In this document: one piece after another, positions 51,453 to 64,000 of the stretch
Numbering within the stretch: position 1 is the first letter of the stretch
Layout: every line of letters starts with the position of its first letter
NCBI GenBank assembly: GCA_037954235.1
Contig: JBBMOA010000018.1
Coordinates: forward strand, 14,435,001 to 14,499,000
From: Aulostomus chinensis
Lineage: Eukaryota; Chordata; Actinopteri; Syngnathiformes; Aulostomidae
DNA: 64,000 nucleotides
Direction of reading: 5' to 3'
Notes under the pieces: generated by a model
Seen by the model: only the letters and a program-made list of their open reading frames with translations
Database searches by the model: none
Told to the model about the DNA's origin: nothing
Program-made: the position numbers and the translations under genes

Positions 51453-54400
51453 GTTCCACTGTCAGCACACCTGTGTGTAATTGCTGTGACCTCTATCAAG
51501 GCAGCGGCCTGCATGGATTCTGTTTAGACACCAAGAAGAAACAGTCATATCAAGATGTGGATTTTGGTCTATGCTCCACACCAGTTTGTGGGGGTCACGC
51601 ACCAAAACACCATAGAAGAAGCAGCAGCTGTGTTTAGCACTCGGTAACTGGAGGAGAGGAACATCAGTTTATCACAACACAACAAAGACTTTCTTGCTAG
51701 AACAGTAAAACCGCATCCTTCATCCTAGAACACTCGCTAGTGCGGTGGATAATTCTGAAGAGGTGTGTTTCCCCTGAGAGTGATTTACTGAGGTGGGTGC
51801 ACTTACCAGTGATACACAGGGAGAGAGTGTGTGTGCGTTTGGAAGCCCGCTTGTGTGTTCTGAAGTGTTGTTAACGAGCAAAGTCTTTGCACCAATCTGC
51901 GTTTGTCATATTTGAATAAAAGCTAAATCGGCACAGAAACTGGAGCTGAACAGACTGTGTAGAAGAATGATTCGGTCACACTGTCGGATTATTTCCTGCT
52001 GTAAATCTAAATAAACAGAATTTTGTGAAACACAAGTAGCCTCAGAGCCATAATGGCTCCTCTTTAAATGGTGTGGGTGCTTTTATGCTAGTAAATTATT
52101 CAGTATCATTTTAAGAAATTGTTTTTTTTTTTTAAATCTTTTACAGCAACAATTAGTGTAAAAATGACAAGCAACTTTATTCGCTCAGCCACGCAAACTA
52201 CAAATATTTCAACCTATTTCACGCATGGGTGTCTTTTCTTCACAACTTCCAAGCGTCTAATGGAATTCACTGTGTAATCATCTGTTATTTACAATTGAAT
52301 ACTGAAGCAAAACATTAAAAAGACATTACTGATGCGATGGGATAAGCAGGCAGGAGGAGAACACACCTTCATCGACGCTCACGACTACGACACGGGAAAC
52401 GGCGGAGCGTGGCGTTGCACTTCATCACTTCATTATACCTCCCCATTCAGAGCACTTCAATTACTGTAAATGCTGTTCAAGTTTTTAGCCATCAAAAGTT
52501 GTAGTCAGAATCTACTTTATGTTGAAACTTTCCACTTGAACGCTTGGGTGAAAAGTTCAGTCTTCCGAGAACAGTGGGTTTTCTGCTGCGATTGATTTTA
52601 AAGTAGGTAGAGGGTTGCCAGATCCATCCACCGCTTCTCCACAGTCCCAACCGGCATCACGAAGCTGCCATTCCATCACTGTTATTTATACTCCTGAAGT
52701 GGGAAGCTTCCAGTGCCTTCTTCATTTAGTTATATTTCAGAATATACGATGTCGCAGGACTACTGATTGTTGCTATCAAACATGACCTGATTCGGTTTCT
52801 TGCCCCAGTTAACCATCCGTCAACCTTTTAAGGTTTAAATCATCCGTGAAACTTAAGTTTGAGTCAACGCGCAGGAATCGATTCATTCGCCCAACGACGT
52901 GAGGTGCACAGCTATTTCTCACGATATCTGAATAAAACCCAGGAGAGCAGCTGTCCACTGTGATTCAGGAGGACTCAGGTTGGACTGACTACAACCTGTG
53001 GGCTCTTCTGAGAGAGCAGGAAGTTTACCTCATCTGATGAGCGTCTGTCGGAAGCAGACGGCGTCACAATAAAAGATCGGAACCCTCGATGAACGCCTGG
53101 ATCAGCCTGCATTGACATTTGCTGTTTGATCTCTGTGGCTAAACAAATGCACTCCAACAGGGAGAGTGATTTCTGCCTCCAGATATTTATACTGTATCAT
53201 TATTTACATGCAAGGAATAAAGGGAAGTTCAGTCAGGTTGAGTTAAGTTTTGAAGTTAAGTTGTGGGGTTTTGAAATTTTTCAAAAAGTTTTAAAAAGCA
53301 TTTTACAGTCTTTGGGGAGAAAAAGTTTTTTTTCACCAATCCATCAAGTGATGTAATCAATTTGGCTGCTAAGTCTTCAATACCTGGAGCACTTCCTCAT
53401 TCTAGATCCTAGCAGGCCCCAAGCCACTTTTTCCCCCATTAAATATATCCAGTTTTTTAGGCATGGAGAGTAAATTCTAATAACGAGCTCACGTGATGGA
53501 CGGGGTGCTTGAGATCCAGGTGTGCAGAGTTAAGCTGCAGTCACGCCCACATCACTATAAACTCCTCATATCAGCTCTCTGGTGCAGCCTGATTGAAATT
53601 CAGCATTTCACTGACAGTCAGCAAAACAATATTTGGAAATAACTTATTCACATTACAAGTGTTGATGCAGAGGCTCGTTGTACAAATTCTATCTAATTCC
53701 TGCAAAAAAGCGAATTTGCACACCTCGTTACTCTGTGGCCAGGACAAAAAAACTTTTGGAGACAATAACTTTTGAATATTTTACGAGGCTTAAACAATAG
53801 GAATAAATAAATAGTGTATTATTGCCTCAGTACAGGAGCTGAAATGAACAAGAAATAGAACTTAATAAGATGTGACTAAATTATTCACCGCATGGAAGAT
53901 AAAGTACACTGGCATATACTTTGCAAAAAAAAAATAAATAAAAGAAAATGAAGAAAAAACGACGTCATGTTTTTACGGATCTCATAATTGTGCTGTAATT
54001 AGTTCAAAGGCTGCTCGGAAGTCAGTTCACTTGCGTAGATGAAGAGACGTAAGTGAAAGCGGTAAGCAAAGACCGGCATTAGCACCATCAACGGTTAAGC
54101 GCCCCATTAGGAGCCATTAGACCAACAGTAAATCAGTCGGGGTGGCGGGGTCAGGTGACCGGATCTGCCTGTACCGCATCACCTCTGCTAGTGAGTCAAA
54201 ACCAACAGCCATCTGGGGAACCACTCATAACAGGGGCTCCGCTTCACCCGCCAGCCTCCCACGTGAGGAGAAACTCTGATTTGCTCAGAAGGAAGAGGAT
54301 TGTTGCCGGGAGATGCTGTGAGCGACGTGTGACGCTCCATTGATCAGCGCTCCCTCGCCTCCTCAGGATCCTCGCCTTTGCTTGAATCCACCTCACTGGT

Positions 54401-55114
54401 GACGCGTTCACCGCTCACTAGGATTAATTACATTCACCTCATGCGTGATCCTAGACAACAAAACAACTTCATCCAGAGGTTAGATGAGGTCTCAGCAAAG
54501 TTATGGTGTTGCCAGTGTCATTCCCTCAATGGGGTTCCCATTGGCAGTGATTCAGCTCTAAAAATACTGTAACTGAGGAGTATATCCACGTAATTTGTCC
54601 GCCACAGACGATTGAAACGTCGCACTGACCTCAAATAAGGCCAGAGAGCTCTCAGAGAACACGTGGATACAGAAAACGAATAAAGTATCATAAATATTAG
54701 GTGTATAATACAGTAGGTGTTCCAGATTAGCAGTCCACACCGCCATCAAACACACTCATTACCTTGTTAGCAGGGTAAATATCATTTTTGCACCAGATGA
54801 GGATGGTGTATTTTATCCCTTATGCTTACGCGCTGAGTGTAAAATCTTGCTAACTAGCAGGAAAAGTAAAGTTGTCATTGAAGACTTCTTATACTTGGAG
54901 TTTGAAACTGAGACTAAAACAGAAGTTTTACCTCGGTTTAACAGAATAAAGTTCGTAAACCAATGACCAGGTAGCAACGGCGGTTCGGGCTTGATTAAGT
55001 TCAGCCGTTTAAGTCATGAAATCAGTGGTTTTCATATTAGCGGCAGGCAGAATACATTCGATTATAAGATCAAAAAGTTAATTTCTTTTAGATGAAGGTC
55101 GAACAAATGTTAAA
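51453..55114. other. Non-coding sequence, nothing recognised
   Basis: A T run lies near 52122. Only short open frames; no interspersed repeat was identified. Confidence 0.5.
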
Positions 55115-55520
55115 TCAAAAGTGGTAATTGTGAGAAAAAAAAGTCATAATTTTGAGATTAAAAGACAGAATTATGAAATAAATGGATTTAAAAAGTAAAA
55201 TGAGATTTAAAGTCTAAACTTTGAGATGACGGGAAAAGTTAAAAGCTCAAGACGTAATAATTTTTAGATTAACAGTGACAACTATGAGAAAAGGAAAGTC
55301 AATATTTTGAGATCTACATTCTCAGATAAAAAAGTCATCATCATTATAAAATAAAATGTCGGAATTATGAGATCGCATTGTCAGAATTTTGAGATGGTGC
55401 AAATTATGAAATTTGGACATTCTGGTCTTTAGATTTACAAAAAAATCTAAATATGGACATAAAAAGTCATAATTAACAGACATTTTTGTGAGATAAAAAA
55501 GTCAAAGCCACTGATCAATT
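55115..55520. repeat. Degenerate AT-rich minisatellite, unit about 20-24 bases
   Basis: The words AAAAGTCATAATTTTGAGAT, AGTCAATATTTTGAGAT, TCAGAATTTTGAGAT, GTCGGAATTATGAGAT and AAAAGTCATAATTAACAGA recur throughout. Spacing varies, so the array is old. Confidence 0.7.
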
Positions 55521-55932
55521 GTATTTTTAATCCATCCATCCATCCATCCATCGTCGTCTTCCGGTTGTTCCTTACTAGTAAGGGTCGCAGGGGGCTGGAT
55601 CCTATCCCAGCAGCCTTGGGGTGAGAGGCGGGGTTCACCCTGGACAGGTCACCAGTCCATCGCAGGACCAACACATAGAGACAGACAACCATTCACACTC
55701 ACAGTCACACCTACGGTCAATTTAGAGTATCAATCAGCCTCGTCCTCTCTTGATGTCTTTGGACTGTGGGAGGAAGCTGGAGTACCAGAGAGAACCCACA
55801 CAGGAACAGGGAGAACATGGAGACTCACACAGAAAGATCCTGTGCTGGAGCCGGGGCTCGAACCTGGAACCTTCTTGCTGTGAGGGGGCAGTGCTGACCA
55901 CTGCACCACCGTGCAGCCCGTATTTTTAATCC
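55521..55932 (-). mobile_element. Full-length SINE type A with perfect target duplication
   Basis: GTATTTTTAATCC occurs exactly at 55521-55533 and 55920-55932. Between them, on the + strand, lie the CATC tail, the GGCTGGATCCTATCCCAG body, the conserved middle, and the complement of a tRNA-like head with a B-box-like GGTTCGAGCCC. It lacks the MITE of the 11.5 kb copy. The perfect 13-bp duplication points to recent insertion. Confidence 0.9.
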
Positions 55933-56361
55933 TCTACTGTAATTATAATTTAGTGTGGGGATGTTTTTTCATCATTGATGCTGAATTTTTACCTTTTCGA
56001 AAGTATTTTGTGTTTCTCCGACCGGCAGTAATACGCCTCCAAAAGCCCGATGATGTTTTGCAGGGATGGAGTTTGTGGGTTTGGGTGCAAAGAGAATAGC
56101 TAATGGAAGGCAAGTGGGTGAAGTGGATGCGTAAACTCATCTGTTGACTTCTTTGGTCCTCCTGGATTAAAAGACAATGAATAAAATGGGGAAGAAGAAC
56201 GCCATTGAGAGACAGAAAGGGTAAATGAAATATTAAAGAAAAAAGGAGCTCTAATTTTAGAAGCAAGTGGTAATGGTGGAGGGAAGGGGGTGCTTTGTAT
56301 TATTGATGCTGCTGTGCAAGTGGGGGCTCAGTGGCTCTCGCCTGAGAGAAGCCTGCCAGAG

Positions 56362-56364
<3 letters not shown>
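55933..56364. other. Non-coding spacer
   Basis: Nothing recognised. Confidence 0.5.

Positions 56365-56414
<50 letters not shown>
56365..56414. repeat. (TG)n microsatellite
   Basis: About 25 uninterrupted TG units. Confidence 0.97.
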
Positions 56415-56415
<1 letters not shown>

Positions 56416-56763
56416 CTAGTGATTTTCTATAGGGAATGGTCATTGCATTAACAAGACAAAATGGAGCAATAAAAGAGATTGAGACAGTTTTTCGTAGGAA
56501 AATAGTGCAATATCACTTATAAATCTGGGAAGGGAGCCCACAGAACGATAGAAGAATAAAAGAGAAGTCGAAGAAAAGTGATTGCAGCAGTTTTGTTAGC
56601 TCCTTCCCTACAGAGACGGCCGGTGTACGGAAACACTTGCTCGCTCATTTTGACACAATTAAATTATTTCCAACAGATGCAGAATTTTCTGCCAAAGGTT
56701 CTGGGATGAGCCTTCATGTGGAGGAACTGATCTGCACTTTTCATTTAATGCACTGGAGGCCTG

Positions 56764-56811
56764 CACGCACACACACGCACTCACACACATGCATGCACAC
56801 ATACACATGCA

Positions 56812-56865
<54 letters not shown>
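56764..56865. repeat. (CA)n microsatellite with degenerate left half
   Basis: Interrupted CACGCA/CATGCA steps lead into about 27 pure CA units (from about 56812). Confidence 0.95.
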
Positions 56866-56866
<1 letters not shown>

Positions 56867-58695
56867 CTGTGCAAGCAAGCTGGGTTACAAGGTTCATGGA
56901 GTAAAGATGTGGGAGAGGCTGCAAAGCACTGATTTATGCATCGTCTCGGGATTCGCAGCATTTTATTAACAGGTTGTAGGAACAGCCTCGCCTGTAAGCA
57001 TTAAGGCGTGATTCATCTACTTTTTGACCTTTATTAGCTTCAAACTTTCTCAACAACAACTTTGCTCTCTTCCCACGAATATTACAAACACAGCTGCGTG
57101 GATTTTAGTGTGATTATATGCCTCTGTGACTGTATGAAGCATCGGGAGCAGCAGTGGGAGTGTAACTTTTAGTTAAATATCCTCGGCGTAGCTCTCTGCT
57201 CCCCCGTCCACACGCTCACACAGACACAGGAACAGCAGATGTGTCCTTGATTTGGAAAATAAATATACCTTTACTAACACGACCTCAGATTATCACCGCC
57301 AACATACCACTGAGATTATATATTTGGATGTATACTGCTATGCAGTTCAAGGCTATGGCGCTCCTGCAGGACAACATGTGAAGCCTTTATGCTCCCAATA
57401 AGGATTGACCGGGAGCAATCAAATACGGCCCAGGGTCGTCTGATTGTGACGGGATGTGACCTCAACAAAGACATAAAGAGGATCTGGCTTTGGATAAACT
57501 GCATCTTTGATAGATGAAGTATATAATCTCCATTCATTCTGGCTGGCTGAGCAGCGCCAACTCAGACTTTGTTCACAGACGCAAAGGTAGATGAGATGTG
57601 AACAATGAGGAGAGAGCCTTTACCCGGTGCGGTAAAAACACATTAAGGGAATAAAAGTTTCCCCTGGTTACCCAACCTGTAGAAATCCCCTCCCCTCAAA
57701 CTACTGTAGGTCCAGCATCAGATGGAACACTATCATACTAATGGTGTTAAAGGGTGTCCTCATGAGAAGCTTTCACAGCCATGTGGGCTAACAATGCACT
57801 TACAAAGAAACACAACAAAAAAAATCTCCACAATGTAAACTCAGTGTCTGAACCTATTGGCTGAGTCTGACCACTAAACCTCTGGGAGCCGGAATTTAGG
57901 GGTTCTGTCCGCCGTATAACAACTTCAGACATTTGCATGAAGTCGAAAGACACTGAACGCGAGAGCCTTGCTTCAAAAGTAGTTGACTCGTCGTTAGCAG
58001 TTTAAAACCACAACAACGTCTTTGTTAAATTGTCAGGCTACAGGCATTTTACTGACCTTGCATTATATTTTTGTGCAGAATCTTTTTGTAGAGATCGACG
58101 TAGACCGACATTAGCATGTCTGCTTTTGTCGTCAAGTCAGATTCAAAATGAACATTTGAATGAAAGCCAAATAGTGTAAAACATGACATCAAAGGATCTG
58201 CTTTGATTTACTCTTCCGTGACGAGTTGTTGTTGGGGTTTTTTTCGCCATAAAACAGCGTTAAGAGCCTCATACAATCCTCACAAAATGATTTGTCTCTC
58301 TGTCACATTTAACAAAATTAAGTTTACTAGATTTCACCGATGAGCCTGAGCTACGCTCACTCAGGTTCCGGTCCAGTCTCTCCTCTTCATCCAATCACTG
58401 CCCTGCATTCTTCTGCCGCATCTATCGTTTCCTGTTGATCTGGTTGGAATCACTTTGTGTCGTATTTCATAGGAGAATTCCCACGGTTGAATTTCAAGCG
58501 TGATTGCATCTGTTCACAGAAATGCATCACGCTACCTGTTTATTCTGCCGATGAAGTTTAGTGTACGAACTGGTGGGAAAATTCTCCACAGGGTTACACA
58601 ATGTGTCATTACCTGAACCACAAATTGTCAGAATATTAAAATGTGCATGTAACAACTCTGGAAAGCCTCATCTACAGAATTATGTCTGAAACAGA
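56866..58695. other. Non-coding sequence, nothing recognised
   Basis: No gene or repeat identified. Confidence 0.5.
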
Positions 58696-58722
58696 CAGCA
58701 GCAGCAGCAGCAGCAGCAGCAG
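58696..58722. repeat. (CAG)9 trinucleotide repeat
   Basis: Nine perfect CAG units with no surrounding long open frame, so there is no sign of a polyglutamine tract. Confidence 0.95.
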
Positions 58723-59420
58723 CGTTTCACTGAATCTCTGTCTCCTCTTGTGCTGTTGATCAGTAAAGAAGAAGGTAAAGTAAAAATCCTCCATCCGCTA
58801 AAACCGTGTGGGTGGGTTTGAATCTTTTGAAGTCAGTAAGGCTCAACTTTTTTGTCAACTTTTTGTGCTCTTGCGAGGCGTAATCCAGCATGGTGTCTTC
58901 AGTCTCCCGGTACAGAAAGAAGGTGCCAGACAGAGACCTTGAGCAAGTCAGTCACTTTCCTTTTGTGCTGCTCACCAAGAGTGCATCCCTTCATTAGACT
59001 GCAACACTTGACAGCACTTCATGCTTCCACAGCTTCTTTGACAGCTGAGTGGTGGTGTGCAAGCTGGAAGCTCCCACCTACACGTGGCCCCCGCTAGGCT
59101 GCTAGCTCCTCTGGACAAATGGCATAAACATGTAAAAAAATAACTCCTTCCTTCGACCATATAGTAACACCTGGTCTGGTGAATAATGAAAAAACAACAA
59201 CAATGTAAAACCCTGACACGTGAGCAGAGAAGCCGACAACAATGGCCTTAGCTATTTGCAAGGGTTTACATTTACATTAGTACATTCTGCTGGAACTTAC
59301 ATCTGTGACCTTATAAAGAAACTGTGGATGATGTGGATTTCAAAGAAAGTGATATAATTCATGTATATGTAGTTTAGTGAGCTTGACAGTGTAATTCACC
59401 CATAAAGTTTATTGTGTATG
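58723..59420. other. Non-coding sequence, nothing recognised
   Basis: An 81-codon + frame has no recognisable domain. Confidence 0.5.
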
Positions 59421-59825
59421 TGCCTCGAACTTGGCGGCGCGGTGGTGCAGTGGTCAGCACTGTGGCCTCACAGCAAGAAGGTTCCAGGTTTGAGTCCCGG
59501 CTCCAGCACAGGATCTTTCTGTGTGGAGTCTCCATGTTCTCCCTGTTCCTGTGTGGGTTCTCTCTGGTACTCCAGCTTCCTCCCACAGTCCAAAGACATC
59601 AAGAGAGGACGAGGCTGATTGATACTCTAAATTGACCGTAGGTGTGACTGTGAGTGTGAATGGTTGTCTGTCTCTATGTGTTGGCCCTGTGATGGACTGG
59701 TGACCTGTCCAGGGTGAACCCCGCCTCTCACCTGAAGGCTGCTGGGATAGGCTCCAGCCCCTCCGCAACCCTTAACAGGATAAGTGGTAGAAAATGGATG
59801 GATGGATGGATGGATGTCTTGAACT
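59421..59825 (+). mobile_element. Full-length SINE type A with TGGA tail and target duplication
   Basis: The head GCGGTGGTGCAGTGG is A-box-like and GGTTTGAGTCC is B-box-like. The body and tail end in GGATAAGTGGTAGAAAATGG plus TGGA units. Candidate duplications TGCCTCGAACT (59421-59431) and TGTCTTGAACT (59815-59825) match at 9 of 11. The tail resembles the ends I recall for teleost RTE-type LINEs, consistent with mobilisation in trans. Open frames inside are artefacts. Confidence 0.88.
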
Positions 59826-61491
59826 CACAAATATGACTTTCTTCCCTTCTGCATCACTAATTTGAGACCCCAGAATACAGAAAGATCCATCTACTTGTTT
59901 TAGCTTGAGACAAATGGCAACTGATGGCTAACAACAGAAAAACTCCCCCAAAACATCCATTTACAAACCCTCCAACTCATCATCGGGCATAATCCACATT
60001 GTCTTTATTTAGCCGTACGCTCCGTAATCCAAAAAAGCTTTTATTTTAGCCAAAAAGCGATTTGGAATTAATGTGATTGAGTGCTGTACCAGAAGTGGTG
60101 TTCAAGGGAAGCAGGGGACAAAACACCTTTGTGAGGTCAAGAGCTCTACAGTATGTGTGACTCCTTGAGCAAAATATACTTTTTGGATGTGGTATAGTTT
60201 TATCAGTCATTTTAATTTTCAGGATACAGCAAAGTCTCGCAAGAAATGTTTAATTTTAGCAAACATACACAAAATATTGTGTTTGCAGCATCTGCAGCTT
60301 TCTCAAAGAGAGCTGATGGAATCTCAGATTGAAATCAAATCCACAAAGCCATTTGTGTGCAAACCTGAGAATGTCTGATGCCTAATTCATAATGTAGCAT
60401 CCCTTCGGGTACTAAAGGAATACAGCTGCTTGCATTCACCTCAAATACCACAGCAATGGCAATGAAAAGACAAAGAGAAATCAATGTGCTGTCGAGGCTG
60501 CGTAAAACACTGATCACATACGCAGCTGAAACTTTGTCCATTCACAGAGGAAGATGTGTGCTCTTTCATCTGATTTATGGAAGCTCGCCTCAATCATCTT
60601 GCAAATGTATGCATGTGGACAAGCCTGATTTACACTCCCATCTACAGCCATGAAAACATGTAGACACTGCTTTAATTAATCATTTGCATATAAAAACACT
60701 GGAAGGTCCAGAGCATCCCATCATGCATGGCTGCAGCTTTTTCTAGGAGCCCCCTCACCTCACCCACACACCCCTAAAAAAATAAAAATAAAATCAGAGA
60801 AGGTTAAAAAAAACAGGTGAAGCGTGTGTGTTTGCACATTTCTCCTTTATAAGTAGCTACTTTCAGATAATGTAATCTCTGGTTTTAAGGTCTTATGATT
60901 ATAGTTTACACAACAGGAAGTGAATATCATGAAAATATCCCCATGGAAAAGGATTTAGAGCTTAAGTCATCTCAGGTTGTGTAACATTCGGCTGAACTCG
61001 CAACACTGGTCAGCTTTGAATACGGTATACCAATCAGCACTTTTATCTGTGGACACAAGAAACAGAAGCCAAATCCTCTGTGACTGATTTGTTTAGATGT
61101 TTAAAAGCTACAAAAGTGATCTAATGTCCTAAAATCCTCCACGACTATGAAAACACATGCAACATAAGCTGCAGTGAACCCACAGAGAGGAACAACCTCG
61201 CTCTTCCGTTGTATCAGCGGCACATTTGGTAGACTGGCAGATCTGAACTGTTTTCCAGTGGACTGATGTCATGCACTCTCACTTATAAAAGACGGTGGAA
61301 CAGGGACAGAATGAAGGCAGGTCAAAATCACAGCAAGAGGAAATAATGTCACTCATCACGGCCTACAGTTCCCATAATGCAACATATTGTCTTTCCATTA
61401 GATCTCCTCTAAAGTGTCAGCTCTTACAGTTACAGCTTCTTCTGAAAATATCTTGCGACTTTGTAGAACTCTACGTGATTATTCTGGATGA
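59826..61491. other. Non-coding sequence, nothing recognised
   Basis: AT-rich. No gene or interspersed repeat identified. Confidence 0.5.
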
Positions 61492-61535
61492 TTTTCACGA
61501 TGTGTGGACCAAAAGTTGCCCACACATCGTGAAAA
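61492..61535. other. Exact hairpin, 16-bp arms, 12-base loop
   Basis: TTTTCACGATGTGTGG at 61492-61507 is the exact complement of 61520-61535. No T run follows, and no known structured RNA is recognised. Confidence 0.7.
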
Positions 61536-61684
61536 ACATTTAAATCGATTTTTTGTGTGTCTGTATCTGCATGAGAAGAACTACCTTCTCCATACCAGCA
61601 GCTAGCAGGGTCCTGTATGATATATACATGTTATATGTTTATTACAGAAGAGTCTAATGATGACTGAATGAGTCTTAAATATGA

Positions 61685-61810
61685 TTCCTTTCTAACTATA
61701 ATTTGGGTGTGCCACAAGGCTCCATATTGGGCATCCTGTTCTTTTGCTGATACATTAACATGACCAGACAGCTGTAAAAAGGTTTGCTTCCAGTTGATGA
61801 TCCAATTGTA
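61685..61810 (+). pseudogene. Decayed LINE reverse transcriptase (GVPQGS motif)
   Basis: One frame reads FLSNYNLGVPQGSILGILFF, a stop, then YIN. This matches the GVPQGSILGPLLFLLYIND motif of non-LTR retrotransposon RT. After a shift, DDPIV (61796-61810) sits where the catalytic 'FADDT' box is expected. A stop, a frameshift and a shortened spacer show it is dead. It may be the same family as the fragment at 22.2 kb, but the parts do not overlap. Confidence 0.8.
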
Positions 61811-64000
61811 CGTGTAGACCCCACATCAGGCAGCAGGTACGTCAAACGTGTCTGCAAAATAACATTTTAACTCTGAAGTCTGCAAAAAAACAAACAAACC
61901 TGTTTCCTTGTACTAATTTATGAGGCAAAAACCTCGTAATGATTTTTAAACAAGTATTGATAAAAAGAACAATAAGTGCAGTGAAAGAACAATATCAAGG
62001 TGTTATCTTCGATCCCCAATCACAACAGGAGACTAATATTTAGAAAATGTCACAGACCCAAAAAGCTAATCTATATTATTTTCATATTGATTGATCTTGT
62101 TTACTACTGTCCAGCTGTACATGGACACCGTGATTTTATCAGGTTTCCTTGTTGTGTAACGGTAATGAAACCAAGGTTATCATTTAAGAAACAGACACTA
62201 TAAATATTAAGCAAATGGCAGCGTTTCAACAAAATGCAATAAAAGTCTAATTAATTAAGCTTTGATAATATCCTTAATCCCTCATTCATAAAACAGATCT
62301 TGTAAGTGTGTGAATGGCCTTCCCCAAGAACCAATCACTACAATGATTCTAAAATGTTTCAGCACAGTACAGCGCACAGTCAGTGGAGTGCGTAAACCAA
62401 CAAAGTTGCAAAACAACATTTTACAAGGTCTCTTTCTCGGTTGAAGGTCGACAGATAAATATAATAACAGACGTCAAAGCTTTCAATATGTGGGCAAAAC
62501 TGTGCTTTAAACAGGAGCAAATCTGTGAACACCAATCATATCGCATCTTACTTTTGGTTGTTGTTTTTTTTTCAGTTTTCAATACTCAGTTATCATTATC
62601 AAACTCTTAGTTTTTTTTTGCATCCATGTGTCTCCTTGTTTGTATCTATTTGCTGTTTTTTTATGGTAATTTTGGAGTGTTTTATCATAGGTTTCATTTT
62701 CCAAAAAGCCTAAAAAGCGACTCGGACTGCAAATTGGCTGGAAGTCCAAAGCAAAGCAGGGCAAGATTTATATATCACATTTCAGCAACAGGGCAAGTCA
62801 AGGTGCTTGACACGTAATGCAAAAGAAGTGCACAATAAAAAGAATCTTTAAGAACATCATCACAAACAAGAGAAGCAAATAAATCAGCTAAAACACATCT
62901 AATATGTCCAACAGACATTGCATCAGTTGTACTTTAATTAGCCGTTAACAGTGCCTACAGTACATCTTTAGTCCCTATCAAATAAATACGGATAAATAAA
63001 TCCCACTGCCTTTATGGAAAATGCATTTCCAGATTCTAACTCTCCACACACTCAGGCAAAAAAAGAATAAGACAAAATAAGACAGCCCTGGTTTTATTTC
63101 CTCTTTTTCAACAGGGGAAAAACATGGGCTGTGACGTCAGCACAGATGATGATCCCAACGTAAGCTAGTGTATACGTTCAAGTTGAGAGCTCCGGTGGAG
63201 GAGAATATAACTTCATCGCAAACTTTATTAAAGACGGCAGCCACGCGGTAGGAAAAGCTGCATCTGCAGACAACAAGCCAAAGAATTCACTCAAAGGAAG
63301 TGCTGAGAATTAGGAGTAAACATGTTTTGGCTTAATTAGCCTCTCTGGGTTATTTGTACACTATCCTGGCAGCTGCTTGACATTTTCCTCAATTTAGACA
63401 GCCACTGGTTCCAGGGACCCCTCCTCTGGAATGGCGTGGATGGGCTTGTTCGTCAAAAAGGCAACTTAATTATAAAATATCTTCCGGAGTTGGGTAGAGA
63501 CAGTTCCTCTGTGGAGGAATGAAACACGCTGGCTGATCTTTAGTTCTACTGTAAATATTTTTACGCTGCAGGTGTTCAACTTGTTCTCTAGTGGAGTTTC
63601 TGTGTGTTTTATCCGTGAAACAATACAGCCCTCCTGCTGTTTGAACGTACTGCACATATCTGGCTTTTCTGCTCTATTCATGTTCTGTGTGAAAAGAACG
63701 GAGACGAAACATCGACGCTGGAGTGAACGGAGGAGAGAGGAGGCACTAATTAACATGGAGGTTCGGAACTGTCTGTGACAACAGGTACACGTTGGGTTCT
63801 GATTATTTTTTTGGTCTTCTCAAAATGTGCTTACCTCGGCTGAGAGGTATTGTTACTTTAGCCAAGGAGATCGCGGCATATTTTCACTCCTGTCCGTCAG
63901 GATAACGCAAAAAACTATCCAGTAGGTGGAGGGTAGGAGTATGAACCGAAGGAAGAATCCATTCAATTAAAGGAGAAATACATTTTTTAAAATGCGTGTT
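61811..64000. other. Non-coding sequence with one CRE
   Basis: A full TGACGTCA palindrome lies at 63132-63139. Overlapping open frames near 63.47-63.78 kb on both strands have no recognised content. No repeat assigned. Confidence 0.45.

Noticed and set aside
58696..58722. Polyglutamine-coding CAG repeat
   Set aside because: No extended open frame or exon borders surround it.
59441..59510. tRNA-like sequence with A and B boxes
   Set aside because: It is the head of a SINE; the B box is imperfect, and the body and tail follow directly, so it is not a tRNA gene.

Overview
This is vertebrate nuclear DNA, almost certainly from a ray-finned (teleost) fish; a percomorph is my inference. The evidence is the density of long CA/TG microsatellites, two tRNA-derived SINE types with teleost-style tails, an RTE-type LINE fragment with a teleost-style C-terminal end, and CA-bracketed interspersed repeats of a kind I know from fish. 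I see no intact protein-coding gene, rRNA, functional tRNA, CRISPR array or bacterial-style operon. Almost all open frames are under about 130 codons, and the longest run through TG/CA repeats, SINEs or unrecognised DNA. The window reads as a gene desert or a very large intron.

Layout. 0-4.4 kb is unique sequence with one exact 23-bp palindrome. 4.46-5.5 kb holds the best candidate for overlooked coding DNA: a CRE/ETS-like and CCAAT motif group followed by three stop-free segments with splice-like borders, although decayed LINE ORF1 is a competing explanation. 6.9-7.1 kb is a degenerate GCTAGCTAAC cluster. 11.5-12.1 kb is a SINE split by a hairpin MITE. 14.3-14.5 kb is a decayed non-autonomous DNA-transposon copy. 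18.3-18.7 kb is a GC-richer block open in several frames. 22.2-22.5 kb is a decayed LINE reverse transcriptase. 25.3 and 29.4 kb carry two further SINEs, one of them a head/tail chimera.

32.0-32.3 kb is the C-terminal remnant of an RTE-type LINE. 33.9-40.2 kb is rich in microsatellites and has two copies of a CA-bracketed repeat plus a diffuse array of GAACGTTC-like words. 44.9-45.4 kb is a candidate long inverted-repeat element. 47.0 kb is a SINE tail fragment. 51.0-51.45 kb is a young inverted-plus-direct duplication with the order A-B-b'-A'-B. 55.1-55.9 kb is a degenerate minisatellite with a SINE at its edge and a perfect 13-bp target duplication. 59.4-59.8 kb is another SINE with target duplication. 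61.5-61.8 kb has an exact hairpin and a second reverse-transcriptase fossil.

No genes can be seen working together here. The recognisable biology is retrotransposition (SINEs with LINE-like tails), DNA transposition, microsatellite growth and replication template switching. I did not find a convincing new biological system. The best leads are the template-switch structure, the SINE module swap, the exon-like segments near 5 kb and the nested MITE with its internal empty-site control.
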